A stretch of DNA of 64,000 nucleotides from Flavobacterium sasangense DSM 21067 (GCF_000686885.1 NZ_JMLU01000004.1:62001-126000), one strand, 5' to 3'; counted from the stretch's first letter, positions 37,182-46,193 are shown. Notes: generated by a model from the sequence alone, not told the origin. Program-made: numbers and translations.

Positions 37182-38219
37182 TTATTCTTCTGAAAATGTT
37201 TGTGCTTTTGAATAAACCCTCCATTTATCAATACATTCTTGTAAATCTTGTGGAATTGGAGAATCAAAACGTAAAAATTCTTTTGTGATGGGATGTTCAA
37301 ATCCTAATGTTTTGGCATGAAGTGCTTGTCTAGGCAACACTTTGAAACAATTCTCAACAAACTGTTTATATTTCGTAAAAGTCGTTCCTTTTAAAATGGA
37401 ATCACCTCCATAGCGTTCATCATTAAAAAGTGTGTGACCAATGTGTTTCATGTGCACACGAATTTGATGTGTTCTTCCTGTTTCTAATTGACATGAAACT
37501 AAAGTTACATATCCAAATCGTTCTAAAACTTTATAGTGTGTTACTGCGTGTTTTCCTTTTTCATCACTTTCATGAACCGCCATTCGCATTCGATTTGTAT
37601 CATGACGACCGATATTACCTTCCACAGTTCCTTCGTCTTCTTCAATATTTCCCCAAACTAAGGCAATGTATTCTCTTTCCGAAGTTTTTTCAGCAAATTG
37701 TTTCGTCAAATAAGCCATTGCGTGTTCGGTTTTTGCAACTACTAATAAGCCTGTGGTATCTTTATCGATTCTGTGAACCAAACCTGGTCTTTCCGAACTA
37801 TTCATTGGTAAATTCTTAAAATGATATGCCAAAGCATTCACCAAAGTTCCCGAATAATTTCCATGACCTGGATGCACTACCATTCCAGCTGGTTTATTAA
37901 TCACCAACAATTGATCATCTTCATATACAATATCCAAAGGAATATTTTCAGGTGTTAGCAATTGTTCGTAAGTTGGATGTGCTAAAACTAAACGCACCAC
38001 ATCACCTGCTTTTACTTTGTAATTGGATTTTACCGCTACATCGTTCACTAAAATGGAACCATTTTCTGCTGCTTGTTGTATTTTATTTCGGGTGGTATTT
38101 TCAATCATGTTCATCAAAAATTTATCCACACGCAAAGCCGATTGTCCTTTACTTGCTTCAAAACGATGATGTTCGTATAACTCGTCTTCGAGTTCAGTTC
38201 CTACATTATAATCCGCCAT
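37182..38219 (-). CDS. rluD: RluD-type 23S rRNA pseudouridine synthase
   Basis: 345-residue RluA-family pseudouridine synthase. N-terminal S4 RNA-binding domain (LRVDKFLMNMIENTTRNKIQ ... VNDVAVKSNYKVKAGD) and catalytic domain with the Asp in HRIDKDTTGLLVVAK and RTHQIRVHMKHIGHTL. RluD modifies helix 69 of 23S rRNA; other RluA members are possible. Its start overlaps the PASTA gene by 14 bases (ATGGCGGATTATAA). Confidence 0.93.
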   Translation of the reverse strand: MADYNVGTELEDELYEHHRFEASKGQSALRVDKFLMNMIENTTRNKIQQAAENGSILVNDVAVKSNYKVKAGDVVRLVLAHPTYEQLLTPENIPLDIVYEDDQLLVINKPAGMVVHPGHGNYSGTLVNALAYHFKNLPMNSSERPGLVHRIDKDTTGLLVVAKTEHAMAYLTKQFAEKTSEREYIALVWGNIEEDEGTVEGNIGRHDTNRMRMAVHESDEKGKHAVTHYKVLERFGYVTLVSCQLETGRTHQIRVHMKHIGHTLFNDERYGGDSILKGTTFTKYKQFVENCFKVLPRQALHAKTLGFEHPITKEFLRFDSPIPQDLQECIDKWRVYSKAQTFSEE

Positions 38220-38865
38220 TCTCTTCTTTAAATTCTACTGGTTCTGTTACTCCTTCTTCCACAGGTGGTAAAGTATCTGCTGGTTCTTCTGAACTAAATG
38301 TTTCTTCATTAAACACTTCTTTTCCATCACCTAATACAAAATCCAATGTTGAACTTTTCTTTACCTTATCTCCTGCTCTTAAACGTCTTCCATTTTGGTA
38401 GATTTGTAATACCACATCTTTCGCAATATGCGGTTTGTAAGTAATTTTTCCTTCTTTTAAAGTTAACGATTTTATAGTAGCCGAAATTTGTCGGAACGTT
38501 TTATCTTTAAATTCAGGAATCGTGATATCAGTAAATTCACCTGCATTTAATTTCACATAGACTTTACGACCGTCTTTTACCAAACTTCCTGCTTTTGGAT
38601 CTTGCTCTAAAATCGTAAAAGGAGGAAAATCAGCATTAAATTCAACTGTATCTAACAAAAAAACCTCTAAATCTAATTCGTTTAGTTTTTCTTCAGCTAC
38701 TTCTAGTTTCATTTTAGATAAATCAGGCACTTTGATTTCCTGACCATGATTGGTTCTAAAATCTAAAAACTGAATCACTAAAAAAGTAAAACCCACAACT
38801 ATTGCAGCGGCTAAAAAAACTTGAGTAAAAAATGTTCTACTAGTTAAATATTTAAATAAACTCAT
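38206..38865 (-). CDS. PASTA domain membrane protein
   Basis: 219-residue protein: one N-terminal transmembrane helix (VFLAAAIVVGFTFLVIQFL), then about three PASTA repeats (IKVPDLSKMKLEVAEEKLNEL; FTILEQDPKAGSLVKDGRKVYVKL; ITIPEFKDKTFRQIS) and an acidic Glu/Pro C-terminal tail. PASTA domains bind peptidoglycan fragments, usually on Ser/Thr kinases or PBPs; here no kinase or transpeptidase is attached. Located between ddl (divergent) and rluD, which it overlaps by 14 bases; a cell-wall role is inferred. Confidence 0.88.
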   Translation of the reverse strand: MSLFKYLTSRTFFTQVFLAAAIVVGFTFLVIQFLDFRTNHGQEIKVPDLSKMKLEVAEEKLNELDLEVFLLDTVEFNADFPPFTILEQDPKAGSLVKDGRKVYVKLNAGEFTDITIPEFKDKTFRQISATIKSLTLKEGKITYKPHIAKDVVLQIYQNGRRLRAGDKVKKSSTLDFVLGDGKEVFNEETFSSEEPADTLPPVEEGVTEPVEFKEENGGL

Positions 38866-38882
38866 ACAAAATGATATTTTGA

Positions 38883-38890
38883 CAAAGATA
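38883..38890 (-). promoter_or_regulatory. -7 box of PASTA/rluD unit
   Basis: Minus-strand TATCTTTG exact match, 17 bases before the PASTA ATG. Confidence 0.45.
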
Positions 38891-39013
38891 TAAAATTCAA
38901 AAAGAATTTACGAAGCAATTCATTTTGATTTCTTCACCCATTTAAAACGAATGAATTGCAAAAATATTTCTTTGGTAATCGAATAAAAGAACGTAAAATC
39001 TCAATAAATAATG

Positions 39014-39021
39014 TAATTTTG
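39014..39021 (+). promoter_or_regulatory. -7 box of ddl promoter
   Basis: TAATTTTG exact match, 23 bases before ATG 39045; divergent from the PASTA/rluD promoter. Confidence 0.45.
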
Positions 39022-39044
39022 TGTATCACTTTTAGAATTTCAAA

Positions 39045-40019
39045 ATGAAAAACGTTGCCATTATCATGGGAGGTTACTCTAGCGAGTACAAAATTTCGTT
39101 AACTAGCGGAAATGTTGTGTTTAACAATATTAATCGTGCTAAATTCAATCCATATCGCATTCATATTTTCAAGGAAAAATGGGTGTATGTTGACGAAAAT
39201 GATGCCGAATTCCCAGTGGATAAAAACGATTTTTCAGTAACCGTAAATGGAACGAAAATCAATTTTGATGTGGTTTTTAATGCAATTCACGGAACGCCAG
39301 GTGAAGATGGTTTGATGCAAGCTTATTTTGAATTATTGAATATTCCTCAAACTTCTTGTGATTATTATCAAGCAGCTTTAACGTTCAACAAACGCGATAT
39401 GTTATCGGTTTTAAAACCTTACGGAATCAAAACGGCGGAATCTTATTATTTGAATTTAGGTGATGAAATTAACGTTGATTCAATTTTAGCAAAAGTTGGA
39501 TTACCTTGCTTCGTAAAACCAAATAAATCAGGATCCAGTTTCGGAATTTCGAAAGTAAAAACTAAAGAAGAATTTCTTCCAGCTATTGAAAACGCTTACA
39601 AAGAAGACGACGAAATCATCATTGAAAGTTTCCTTGACGGAACTGAAGTTTCTGTTGGAGTTATCAATTATAAGGGAAATGTTACGGTTTTACCTATTAC
39701 CGAAATCGTATCGGAAAACGACTTTTTTGATTACGAAGCGAAATATTTAGGCAAATCGAAAGAAATTACACCTGCAAGAATTTCGGATGAATTGAAAGTA
39801 AAAATTGAGACGGTTGCCAAAAGAGCTTACGAAGTATTAAAAATGAAAGGTTTTTCGAGAAGTGAATTCATTATAGTTAATGATGAACCTCATATGTTAG
39901 AAATGAACACGATTCCAGGTTTAACTACTGAAAGTATTCTACCGCAACAAGCTCGCGAAGCAGGAATTTCATTACCAGAATTATTTGAAAATGCTATTGA
40001 ATTGGCTTTAAAGAAGTAA
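39045..40019 (+). CDS. ddl: D-alanine--D-alanine ligase
   Basis: 324-residue ATP-grasp ligase producing D-Ala-D-Ala for peptidoglycan. Opening VAIIMGGYSSEYKISLTSG, ATP-grasp loop CFVKPNKSGSSFGISKV, LDGTEVSVGV, and the metal/product site FIIVNDEPHMLEMNTIPGLT. Normal length. It is followed after 3 bases by a zinc-ribbon membrane protein and then coaD, apparently one transcript. Confidence 0.95.
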   Translation: MKNVAIIMGGYSSEYKISLTSGNVVFNNINRAKFNPYRIHIFKEKWVYVDENDAEFPVDKNDFSVTVNGTKINFDVVFNAIHGTPGEDGLMQAYFELLNIPQTSCDYYQAALTFNKRDMLSVLKPYGIKTAESYYLNLGDEINVDSILAKVGLPCFVKPNKSGSSFGISKVKTKEEFLPAIENAYKEDDEIIIESFLDGTEVSVGVINYKGNVTVLPITEIVSENDFFDYEAKYLGKSKEITPARISDELKVKIETVAKRAYEVLKMKGFSRSEFIIVNDEPHMLEMNTIPGLTTESILPQQAREAGISLPELFENAIELALKK

Positions 40020-40022
40020 TAT

Positions 40023-40628
40023 ATGGTTGAAATTCAAGTTCATCATGAACTTCTTCAAACTGGAAAAATTAAAAATGTAATTTGTCCAAATTGTAAGAAT
40101 AGAGAAAATTTAGAATATAGAGTTTACGGTGGGATAAGTCGAATTTTAATTGTTCCAACAGCTCCTTTAAGAAGACTAACAAAAGTGTTTTGTAATTCAT
40201 GTCAAAAAGAATTTAAATTAAAAGAACTTAGTGACGATATAAAACAAGCCGTTAAATATGAGAGAAGTAAAAACCCAATAAAAACACCTATTTGGCAATT
40301 TACAGGGATAATTATTTTACTCTCCATATTATTTTTTGGAATCTATACTGGTATAGAAATGACAAAACTTGAGAAAGAATATATAAAATTACCTTTGAAA
40401 AACGATATTTATAAAACAAATATTAAAGGCAAATATTCAACTTTAAAAGTTTATAAGGTTACAAAAGATAGTGTATATATATTATTGAATAAATTTTCTT
40501 TAGATAGTTACAAAGGTCTTGAAGAAATTAATATTGAAGAAAATTATTCAGAAATAAAAGTTTTATCAAAAAGAGAGTTACAGAAATTATACGATGAAAA
40601 TCTGATTTACGAGGTTAATAGAGAGTAA
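40023..40628 (+). CDS. zinc-ribbon membrane protein, unknown
   Basis: 201-residue protein not recognised as a named family. Two CxxC pairs (VICPNCKNRENL near residue 20 and VFCNSCQKEFKL near 56) form a zinc ribbon, followed by one transmembrane helix (about 95-115, FTGIIILLSILFFGIYTGIEM) and a charged C-terminal domain of about 85 residues. It sits in a tight operon between ddl (3 bases upstream) and coaD (2 bases downstream). Much more AT-rich than its neighbours, so it may be a later insertion into this operon. Confidence 0.7.
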   Translation: MVEIQVHHELLQTGKIKNVICPNCKNRENLEYRVYGGISRILIVPTAPLRRLTKVFCNSCQKEFKLKELSDDIKQAVKYERSKNPIKTPIWQFTGIIILLSILFFGIYTGIEMTKLEKEYIKLPLKNDIYKTNIKGKYSTLKVYKVTKDSVYILLNKFSLDSYKGLEEINIEENYSEIKVLSKRELQKLYDENLIYEVNRE

Positions 40629-40630
40629 TT

Positions 40631-41089
40631 ATGAAAAAAGCAATATTTCCAGGTTCGTTTGACCCAATTACCAACGGACATTTCGATATTATCAAAAGAG
40701 GCGTTTCTTTATTTGATGAAGTCATTGTGGCGATTGGCGTTAATGCCGAAAAAAAATACATGTTTTCGTTAGAAGATAGAAAACGTTTCATCGAAGAAGC
40801 TTTCAAAGACGAACCTAAAGTTAAAGTCATCACCTACTCTGGCTTAACAATCGATTTATGTAAAAAAGAAAAAGCGGATTTCATTTTACGTGGATTACGA
40901 AATCCAGCTGATTTTGAGTTTGAAAAAGCTATTGCGCATACCAACCGTGTCATGTCGAAAATAGAAACGGTTTTCTTGTTGACAGCCGCTCGAACTTCAT
41001 TTATTTCTTCAAGTATTGTTCGTGATGTGTTGAGAAATGGTGGCGATATTACACAATTAGTTCCTGAATCGGTTTTAGATAAGAAATAA
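40631..41089 (+). CDS. coaD: phosphopantetheine adenylyltransferase
   Basis: 152-residue nucleotidyltransferase of coenzyme A synthesis, forming dephospho-CoA from phosphopantetheine. (T/S)xGH-type motif in IFPGSFDPITNGHFDII and the C-terminal ISSSIVRDVLRNGGD motif are intact. Third gene of the ddl operon; start ATG is 2 bases after the preceding stop. Confidence 0.96.
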   Translation: MKKAIFPGSFDPITNGHFDIIKRGVSLFDEVIVAIGVNAEKKYMFSLEDRKRFIEEAFKDEPKVKVITYSGLTIDLCKKEKADFILRGLRNPADFEFEKAIAHTNRVMSKIETVFLLTAARTSFISSSIVRDVLRNGGDITQLVPESVLDKK

Positions 41090-41095
41090 TTCTAA

Positions 41096-41149
41096 CACGA
41101 ATTTCACGAATTGACACAAAAAGATTAGTGTAAATTCTTGAAATTCGTG
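41096..41149. repeat. inverted repeat, dispersed-repeat type
   Basis: CACGAATTTCACGAATT (41096-41112) and AATTCTTGAAATTCGTG (41133-41149) are inverted copies with one mismatch, flanking a 20-base loop. It lies between convergent coaD and methyltransferase genes and could act as a terminator. AACACGAATT also occurs at 54254-54263. Confidence 0.8.
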
Positions 41150-41151
41150 CT

Positions 41152-41787
41152 TTATTTCTCAAACACAATCAACTTCTCTTTTATAATTAAATTCGAAAAG
41201 TGAAATTCGGATTTTATCCATTCTAAAGTTTTGGGTTGGTAAATGAAAACATGGGTAAAATCATCTTTGTAATACCAATTCTCAAAAGGTTTCTGATTGT
41301 TGAAAACTTCTGTTTTACAGTATAATTTTCCTTTCGGAAGAAGTAAACTTTTCAGCAATTCAAATTCTTTATAAGGTTGATGAAAATGCTCCATTACTTC
41401 GCAACACGAAACGTAATCGTATTTTTGATTTAAAAGTGACACATCATTCGCAAAAAACAAATCGTAATTCTGCACTTGATAGCCTTTATCCATCAACATT
41501 TTAGCAATCACCGGTCCCGTTCCTGAACCAAAATCCAAACCTTTAGCTTCTGGAGAAAAATCTTGTAAAACAGCATTTACGATTGGAGAAACAAAGTTTT
41601 GATAGCGTTCATCAAAAACATCATTATTGTGCTTTTCGTAATGTGCTTTTTCTTCTACAGCAGTTAAAAAAGTATGTTTTGGTCTGAAAATCCCATAGCA
41701 AGTATCACATTTATAAAACAAATGCTTGGGTTTATCGCAAAAAAGCGTTGCAGCGGAATTACAAAGTGGACAGGTTGGAGAATTCAT
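41152..41787 (-). CDS. class I SAM-dependent methyltransferase with N-terminal zinc finger
   Basis: 211-residue protein. N-terminal CPLCN ... CDTCYGIF four-Cys zinc site, then a Rossmann methyltransferase with motif I GLDFGSGTGPVI, the acidic motif II end DLFF, and VSCCEVMEHFHQP. This pattern (zinc ribbon plus methyltransferase) occurs in small bacterial methyltransferases of unknown target. Stop overlaps no neighbour; the small membrane gene lies 17 bases upstream. Target unknown. Confidence 0.82.
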   Translation of the reverse strand: MNSPTCPLCNSAATLFCDKPKHLFYKCDTCYGIFRPKHTFLTAVEEKAHYEKHNNDVFDERYQNFVSPIVNAVLQDFSPEAKGLDFGSGTGPVIAKMLMDKGYQVQNYDLFFANDVSLLNQKYDYVSCCEVMEHFHQPYKEFELLKSLLLPKGKLYCKTEVFNNQKPFENWYYKDDFTHVFIYQPKTLEWIKSEFHFSNLIIKEKLIVFEK

Positions 41788-41803
41788 GATTGTAAATTTA
41801 TAA

Positions 41804-42034
41804 TCACATTTTATTTTTCATAAAAATTTGATAAAAGATTACCAATAATGGAATCCAAACAAGGATAGGAAATAATGTTCCCTTTATTTTATATTTCAAA
41901 TTGTCTTTTGAAAACCAAATATGATACAATCCTGGTACTATAAATAACATACTAATAATATAAAACCAAGGATTTATGAGAATAAACAAACCAATAGAAA
42001 ATAGTATTACTCCCTTTTTTAAAGTTCTATTCAT
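41804..42034 (-). CDS. small membrane protein, 76 aa
   Basis: Not recognised. 76 residues with two to three hydrophobic segments (GVILFSIGLFILINPWFYIISMLF at the N-terminus; GTLFPILVWIPLLVIFYQIF at the C-terminus) and a short charged loop FSKDNLKYKIK. Lies between the methyltransferase and the helicase in the same direction. Probably a real small inner-membrane protein; function unknown. Confidence 0.55.
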   Translation of the reverse strand: MNRTLKKGVILFSIGLFILINPWFYIISMLFIVPGLYHIWFSKDNLKYKIKGTLFPILVWIPLLVIFYQIFMKNKM

Positions 42035-42058
42035 CTCTATTTTAATTAAAATAAATTC

Positions 42059-43453
42059 TTATTTTCTATTATTCTCTTTACGTGACGTAAATTTTGGATG
42101 ATTTTCTTCCTCCTCCTCTTTCTTAATCACCTTTCTTGCTACTTCAATTTTATATTTCTTTCCTTTCATTTTTTCGTCTTTGATGTTTTGCAATAGCGAT
42201 TTCACTTTTGGATATTTCACTGCTACAAACGAAATAAAATCTTTAACTTCGATTAAGCCTAAATCGTCTTTTTCTAATTTGCCTTTTTGCGAAAAGAAAC
42301 CTACAATATCAATTTTATTCAGCTTATTTTTCTTTCCTCCGCTAATGTAAAGCGTTTGATATAAAGGTGCTTTGGGCAACGATTTCGCATTGGAAACATC
42401 TAATCTACGTTTACCATAATCAAAATAATCGGCTTTCTTTTCGGTTTCGTTTACCAAAACATAAGCGGTTCCAGTGGCTAACATACGAGCCGTTCTTCCG
42501 TTTCTGTGGGTGAATTCGTCTTCTTTGGCTGGTAAATGGTAATGAATTACGTGATTCATTTCTGGAATATCCAAACCTCTCGCACCTAAATCGGTTGTAA
42601 TCAAATAAGAAACACTACCATTTCTGAACTGAATTAAAGCTCTTTCACGTTCGTCTTGGTCTAATCCACCATGATAAAACGTGGAAATAATGCCTTTTTG
42701 AGTCAACATATCATGAATACGTTCTACTGCTTCTCTATGATTGCAAAAAATAATCGCAGCTTCGGAATTTAACGAACAAATTAATTGAAACAACGAATCA
42801 ATTTTATCTTTCGATTTCGAAAATACGATGCGAATATCTAAATTGTCATTTTGCTTCTCTTTCGGAATAAAATCCAACACTTTCGGATTAACCACCTTTG
42901 TATATTTCGGAATTTCAACACCTGAAGTCGCAGAAACTAAAACGTGTTTGTTTGCTTTTGTAATTTTTCCAATGATATACGACATTTCTTCATGGAAACC
43001 CAATTGTAACGACTTGTCAAACTCGTCTAAAACATAGGTTTTGATGTTATCCGTAGCAAAACTTCCTCGTTCTATATGATCGGCAATTCTTCCTGGTGTT
43101 CCAATTAACAACGCTGGCGGATTGCTTAAATTTTTGAATTCAGTTTCTATCGAGTGACCTCCATAACACGTGTTGACTTTATAATGCGTTCCCATTTTTT
43201 TCCAAACTTGCTCAATTTGTAAACCTAATTCGCGTGAAGGTACTAAAATTAAGCACTGTACACCTTTTACGTCTTCTTCTAATAATTGAAAAATTGGCAA
43301 CAAAAAGGCTAACGTTTTCCCCGAACCTGTTGGAGAAAGCAATAAAATATTATCTTCATTCAAAATAGCCTTTTGGGCTGCTTCTTGCATTTTGTTTAAA
43401 CTTTGAATACCAAGATTCAATAGTACATTGTTGGAATATGGATTTTGACTCAT
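42059..43453 (-). CDS. DbpA-like DEAD-box RNA helicase (motif II DEFD)
   Basis: 464-residue ATP-dependent RNA helicase. Motif I SPTGSGKT, Ia PSRELGLQ, II VLDEFD (DEFD in place of DEAD), III SATSG, V TDLGARGLD, VI HRNGRTARM. The C-terminal region TLYISGGKKNKLNKIDIVGFF...LIEVKDFISFVAV matches the DbpA RNA-binding domain, which binds hairpin 92 of 23S rRNA, so a role in large-subunit assembly is likely. A TATCTTTG -7 box ends 4 bases before the ATG, suggesting a leaderless mRNA. Confidence 0.88.
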   Translation of the reverse strand: MSQNPYSNNVLLNLGIQSLNKMQEAAQKAILNEDNILLLSPTGSGKTLAFLLPIFQLLEEDVKGVQCLILVPSRELGLQIEQVWKKMGTHYKVNTCYGGHSIETEFKNLSNPPALLIGTPGRIADHIERGSFATDNIKTYVLDEFDKSLQLGFHEEMSYIIGKITKANKHVLVSATSGVEIPKYTKVVNPKVLDFIPKEKQNDNLDIRIVFSKSKDKIDSLFQLICSLNSEAAIIFCNHREAVERIHDMLTQKGIISTFYHGGLDQDERERALIQFRNGSVSYLITTDLGARGLDIPEMNHVIHYHLPAKEDEFTHRNGRTARMLATGTAYVLVNETEKKADYFDYGKRRLDVSNAKSLPKAPLYQTLYISGGKKNKLNKIDIVGFFSQKGKLEKDDLGLIEVKDFISFVAVKYPKVKSLLQNIKDEKMKGKKYKIEVARKVIKKEEEEENHPKFTSRKENNRK

Positions 43454-43457
43454 GCGG

Positions 43458-43465
43458 CAAAGATA
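43458..43465 (-). promoter_or_regulatory. -7 box of helicase gene, 4 nt before ATG
   Basis: Minus-strand TATCTTTG, exact match; only GCGG/CCGC (4 bases) separates it from ATG 43453, so transcription would start at or near the A of the ATG. Confidence 0.5.
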
Positions 43466-43519
43466 AAGCCAATTAATTAAAAATTACGAATTATAAAATT
43501 CTACCTCAAAAAGATTCTT

Positions 43520-43527
43520 TATTTTTG
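43520..43527 (+). promoter_or_regulatory. -7 box of M14 peptidase gene
   Basis: TATTTTTG exact match, 21 bases before ATG 43549. It overlaps the apparent upstream start of the open frame, ruling that start out. Confidence 0.5.
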
Positions 43528-43548
43528 AAAATCAAATACAATTCTGCT

Positions 43549-45273
43549 ATGCGTTTTTTACAAATAAGTTTACTTTTCTTCTCGATTTCTGCGTTTTCAC
43601 AAAACAATTTCATTACACCTTTTGAACGTGGTAATGGCAATCAAACGACTACTTATGAGGAATGTATTGCGTTTTATGAAAAATTAGACGAAAGTTTTGC
43701 CAACATCCAAATGATTTACAAAGGCACCACCGATAGCGGAAAACCTTTGCATTTAGTACTTTTTTCAAGTGAAGGCAAATTTGATTTTGACGAATATTTT
43801 ACTAAAAATAAAGCTGTAATTTTAATCAACAACGGCATTCACGCAGGTGAACCTGACGGAATTGACGCTACCATGATGTTGATGCGCGATTTGGCTATGG
43901 GAAAAATAAAAACAGCTAAAAACACTTTAATTGCTGCAATTCCCGTTTATAGTGTTGGCGGTATGTTGAACCGAAATTCGCATTCCAGAGCCAATCAAAA
44001 TGGTCCCGAAGAATATGGATTTAGAGGAAATGCTCGAAATTATGATTTGAATCGTGATTTTATTAAATCGGACACTAAAAATTCAAGAAGTTTTCAAAAG
44101 TTGTTTACCGAATTAAATCCTGATATTTTCTTGGACAATCACGTTTCTAATGGGGCGGATTATCAATATACGTTTACATGCATTGCAACCCAACACGAAC
44201 GTTTAGGAAATACATTAGGCAATTATTTCATCAACGAATTATATCCTTCGGTGGTGAAAGACATGAACAAAAAGAAAATCGATGTGGTTCCGTATGTTAA
44301 TGTACACAGCACCACGCCTGATAAAGGTTTTGAACAGTTTACCGATACTCCAAGATATGCCACTGGTTATTCGACTTTGTTTCATACCTTAGGATTTGTT
44401 CCAGAAACGCACATGTTAAAAGTGTACAAAGAACGTGTGAAAGTGACGTATGAATTTATGGTAAGCACTATTAATTTCGCCGACGCTAATTGGCAAAAAA
44501 TCAAACAAATGCGAAAAAATGCTTTGAACGAATACCAAGCTGGAATGCCATATCCATTAGATTGGGCAATTGATTCAACGAAAGTGTCATATATTGATTT
44601 TAAAGGCTATCAAGGTGGTTACAAACCAAGTGATATTTCAGGAAAAGACCGCTTATTTTACGATAAAAGCAAACCATTTACCAAGAAAATTCCGTTTTAT
44701 GGGAATTATAAACCTACGAAATTCGTAAACATTCCGAAAGCGTATGTTATTCCGCAATCGCAATGGCAAGTTTTGGATATTTTGAAATTGAACAATATTA
44801 ATGCACATCGTTTTCAAAAAGACACAATTATTGAAGTAGAATCGTATAAAATTGAAAATTATCAAACCTCAAAATCGCCTTACGAAGGGCATTACGCGCA
44901 TTACAATACGAAAGTCTCCAAATCGACTCAAAAAGTGAAATTTTTCATGGGAGATTATGTGTTTTACACGAATCAACCTGGAGTAAAATACTTAGTAGAA
45001 ACTTTGGAACCTGAAGCAGTAGACAGTTATTTCAATTGGAACTTCTTTGATCCTATTTTACAACAAAAAGAATATTTTTCAAGTTATGTTTTTGAAGATT
45101 TAGCCAAAGAATTCTTAGATAAAAATCCAAAAATCAAAGCCGAATTAGAACAAAAGAAACAAAACGACAAAGCTTTCGCTGAAAATGGAGCTGCACAATT
45201 AGATTGGGTGTACAGACAATCGCCTTACTATGAGAAAGCGCATTTGCAGTATCCGGTTTATCGAGTGAATTAA
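43549..45273 (+). CDS. secreted M14-family zinc carboxypeptidase
   Basis: 574-residue exported zinc peptidase. Signal peptide MRFLQISLLFFSISAFSQ, then an M14 domain with the zinc residues in NNGIHAGEPDGIDA (HxxE) and DNHVSNGADYQYT (His), plus RNYDLNRDF for substrate binding. The C-terminal third is of unknown fold. The start ATG 43549 is chosen since the longer frame begins inside the -7 box. The TAA stop overlaps the patatin stop codon on the opposite strand. Confidence 0.87.
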   Translation: MRFLQISLLFFSISAFSQNNFITPFERGNGNQTTTYEECIAFYEKLDESFANIQMIYKGTTDSGKPLHLVLFSSEGKFDFDEYFTKNKAVILINNGIHAGEPDGIDATMMLMRDLAMGKIKTAKNTLIAAIPVYSVGGMLNRNSHSRANQNGPEEYGFRGNARNYDLNRDFIKSDTKNSRSFQKLFTELNPDIFLDNHVSNGADYQYTFTCIATQHERLGNTLGNYFINELYPSVVKDMNKKKIDVVPYVNVHSTTPDKGFEQFTDTPRYATGYSTLFHTLGFVPETHMLKVYKERVKVTYEFMVSTINFADANWQKIKQMRKNALNEYQAGMPYPLDWAIDSTKVSYIDFKGYQGGYKPSDISGKDRLFYDKSKPFTKKIPFYGNYKPTKFVNIPKAYVIPQSQWQVLDILKLNNINAHRFQKDTIIEVESYKIENYQTSKSPYEGHYAHYNTKVSKSTQKVKFFMGDYVFYTNQPGVKYLVETLEPEAVDSYFNWNFFDPILQQKEYFSSYVFEDLAKEFLDKNPKIKAELEQKKQNDKAFAENGAAQLDWVYRQSPYYEKAHLQYPVYRVN

Positions 45274-46118
45274 ATTTTAGATTGAATTTCAGGAATTGAA
45301 TTTATAAAATGTTCTTTTCCTGAATTTATTATTGTTTTCGCATTGTAAAACTCAAAAATTCCAGCGCCATTTCTTGGAATTTCGACTAAAACATCGGGTG
45401 GATATTTTTCTAAAATTAAATTAGAAATATGATTGGTCATCGTTACCAAACTGTTATTAACTAAAAAAAAGTAATTGACGTTTTTATTCATTCTGTGTGA
45501 AGTTTTATTAGTGCCTTTATCTTGTTTTGTAAGTTGCTCTATTTCTGAAAAATACACAACGTCATCTGCTACTCCAGCATTTACATTAACCGCGATTACT
45601 ATGTCGTTTTGAACTCTTTTTGCTGTGTTAATCGGAATATTATTAACAACACCACCATCAACAAAAACAGAATCTCCTAAAGTTAATGGTGTAAAAATGG
45701 TTGGAATAGAAATAGAAGCTCTAATTGCATTGTATAAACTTCCTTTATCAAAAACAACTTCTCTCCCATTTGCAATATCAAAAGCGGTTGCTGTATATTT
45801 AATGGGTAAATCTTCAATATTTACATCGGTAATAAATTCTTTAATTTCGTTAAAAATTCGCTCCCCTTTCACCAAACCTTGAGTTGAAAAACTAAAATCG
45901 ATTAACTTAAAAATTTTAGTTCGATTTACCTTTAACATCCATTGCTTGAATTCCTCTAGCTTACCTACTGCATAGATTCCGCCAATTAAAGCGCCCATAG
46001 AAGTTCCAGAAATGGAAGCAATATTTACATTTAACTTTACTAATTCTTCAATAACACCAATATGTGCTATGCCTCTTGCACCACCACCGGAAAGAACTAA
46101 AGTAATATCTTTTTTCAT
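45270..46118 (-). CDS. patatin-like phospholipase
   Basis: 282-residue lipid hydrolase with the patatin Ser-Asp dyad: oxyanion loop SGGGARGIAHIGVI, nucleophile GTSMGALIGG, and Asp in VDGGVVNNIPI. Cytoplasmic, no signal peptide, similar to RssA-type proteins. Convergent with the M14 peptidase gene, with stop codons sharing TTAA. Transcribed alone; the RND operon terminator lies upstream. Confidence 0.92.
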   Translation of the reverse strand: MKKDITLVLSGGGARGIAHIGVIEELVKLNVNIASISGTSMGALIGGIYAVGKLEEFKQWMLKVNRTKIFKLIDFSFSTQGLVKGERIFNEIKEFITDVNIEDLPIKYTATAFDIANGREVVFDKGSLYNAIRASISIPTIFTPLTLGDSVFVDGGVVNNIPINTAKRVQNDIVIAVNVNAGVADDVVYFSEIEQLTKQDKGTNKTSHRMNKNVNYFFLVNNSLVTMTNHISNLILEKYPPDVLVEIPRNGAGIFEFYNAKTIINSGKEHFINSIPEIQSKI

Positions 46119-46193
46119 TGTGTTGAAAATCTTATTATTGAAAAACTTGTATTAAAAATAGTAAATAAATTTTAGAAATAGAAGTGCAATAAA

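Noticed and set aside
37430-37819. Open frame of 129 codons on the plus strand inside rluD
   Set aside because: Shadow of rluD in the opposite strand; no start context, motif or family.
43525-43548. Upstream start of the M14 peptidase frame
   Set aside because: The proposed start falls within the -7 promoter box TATTTTTG; ATG 43549 begins the signal peptide.
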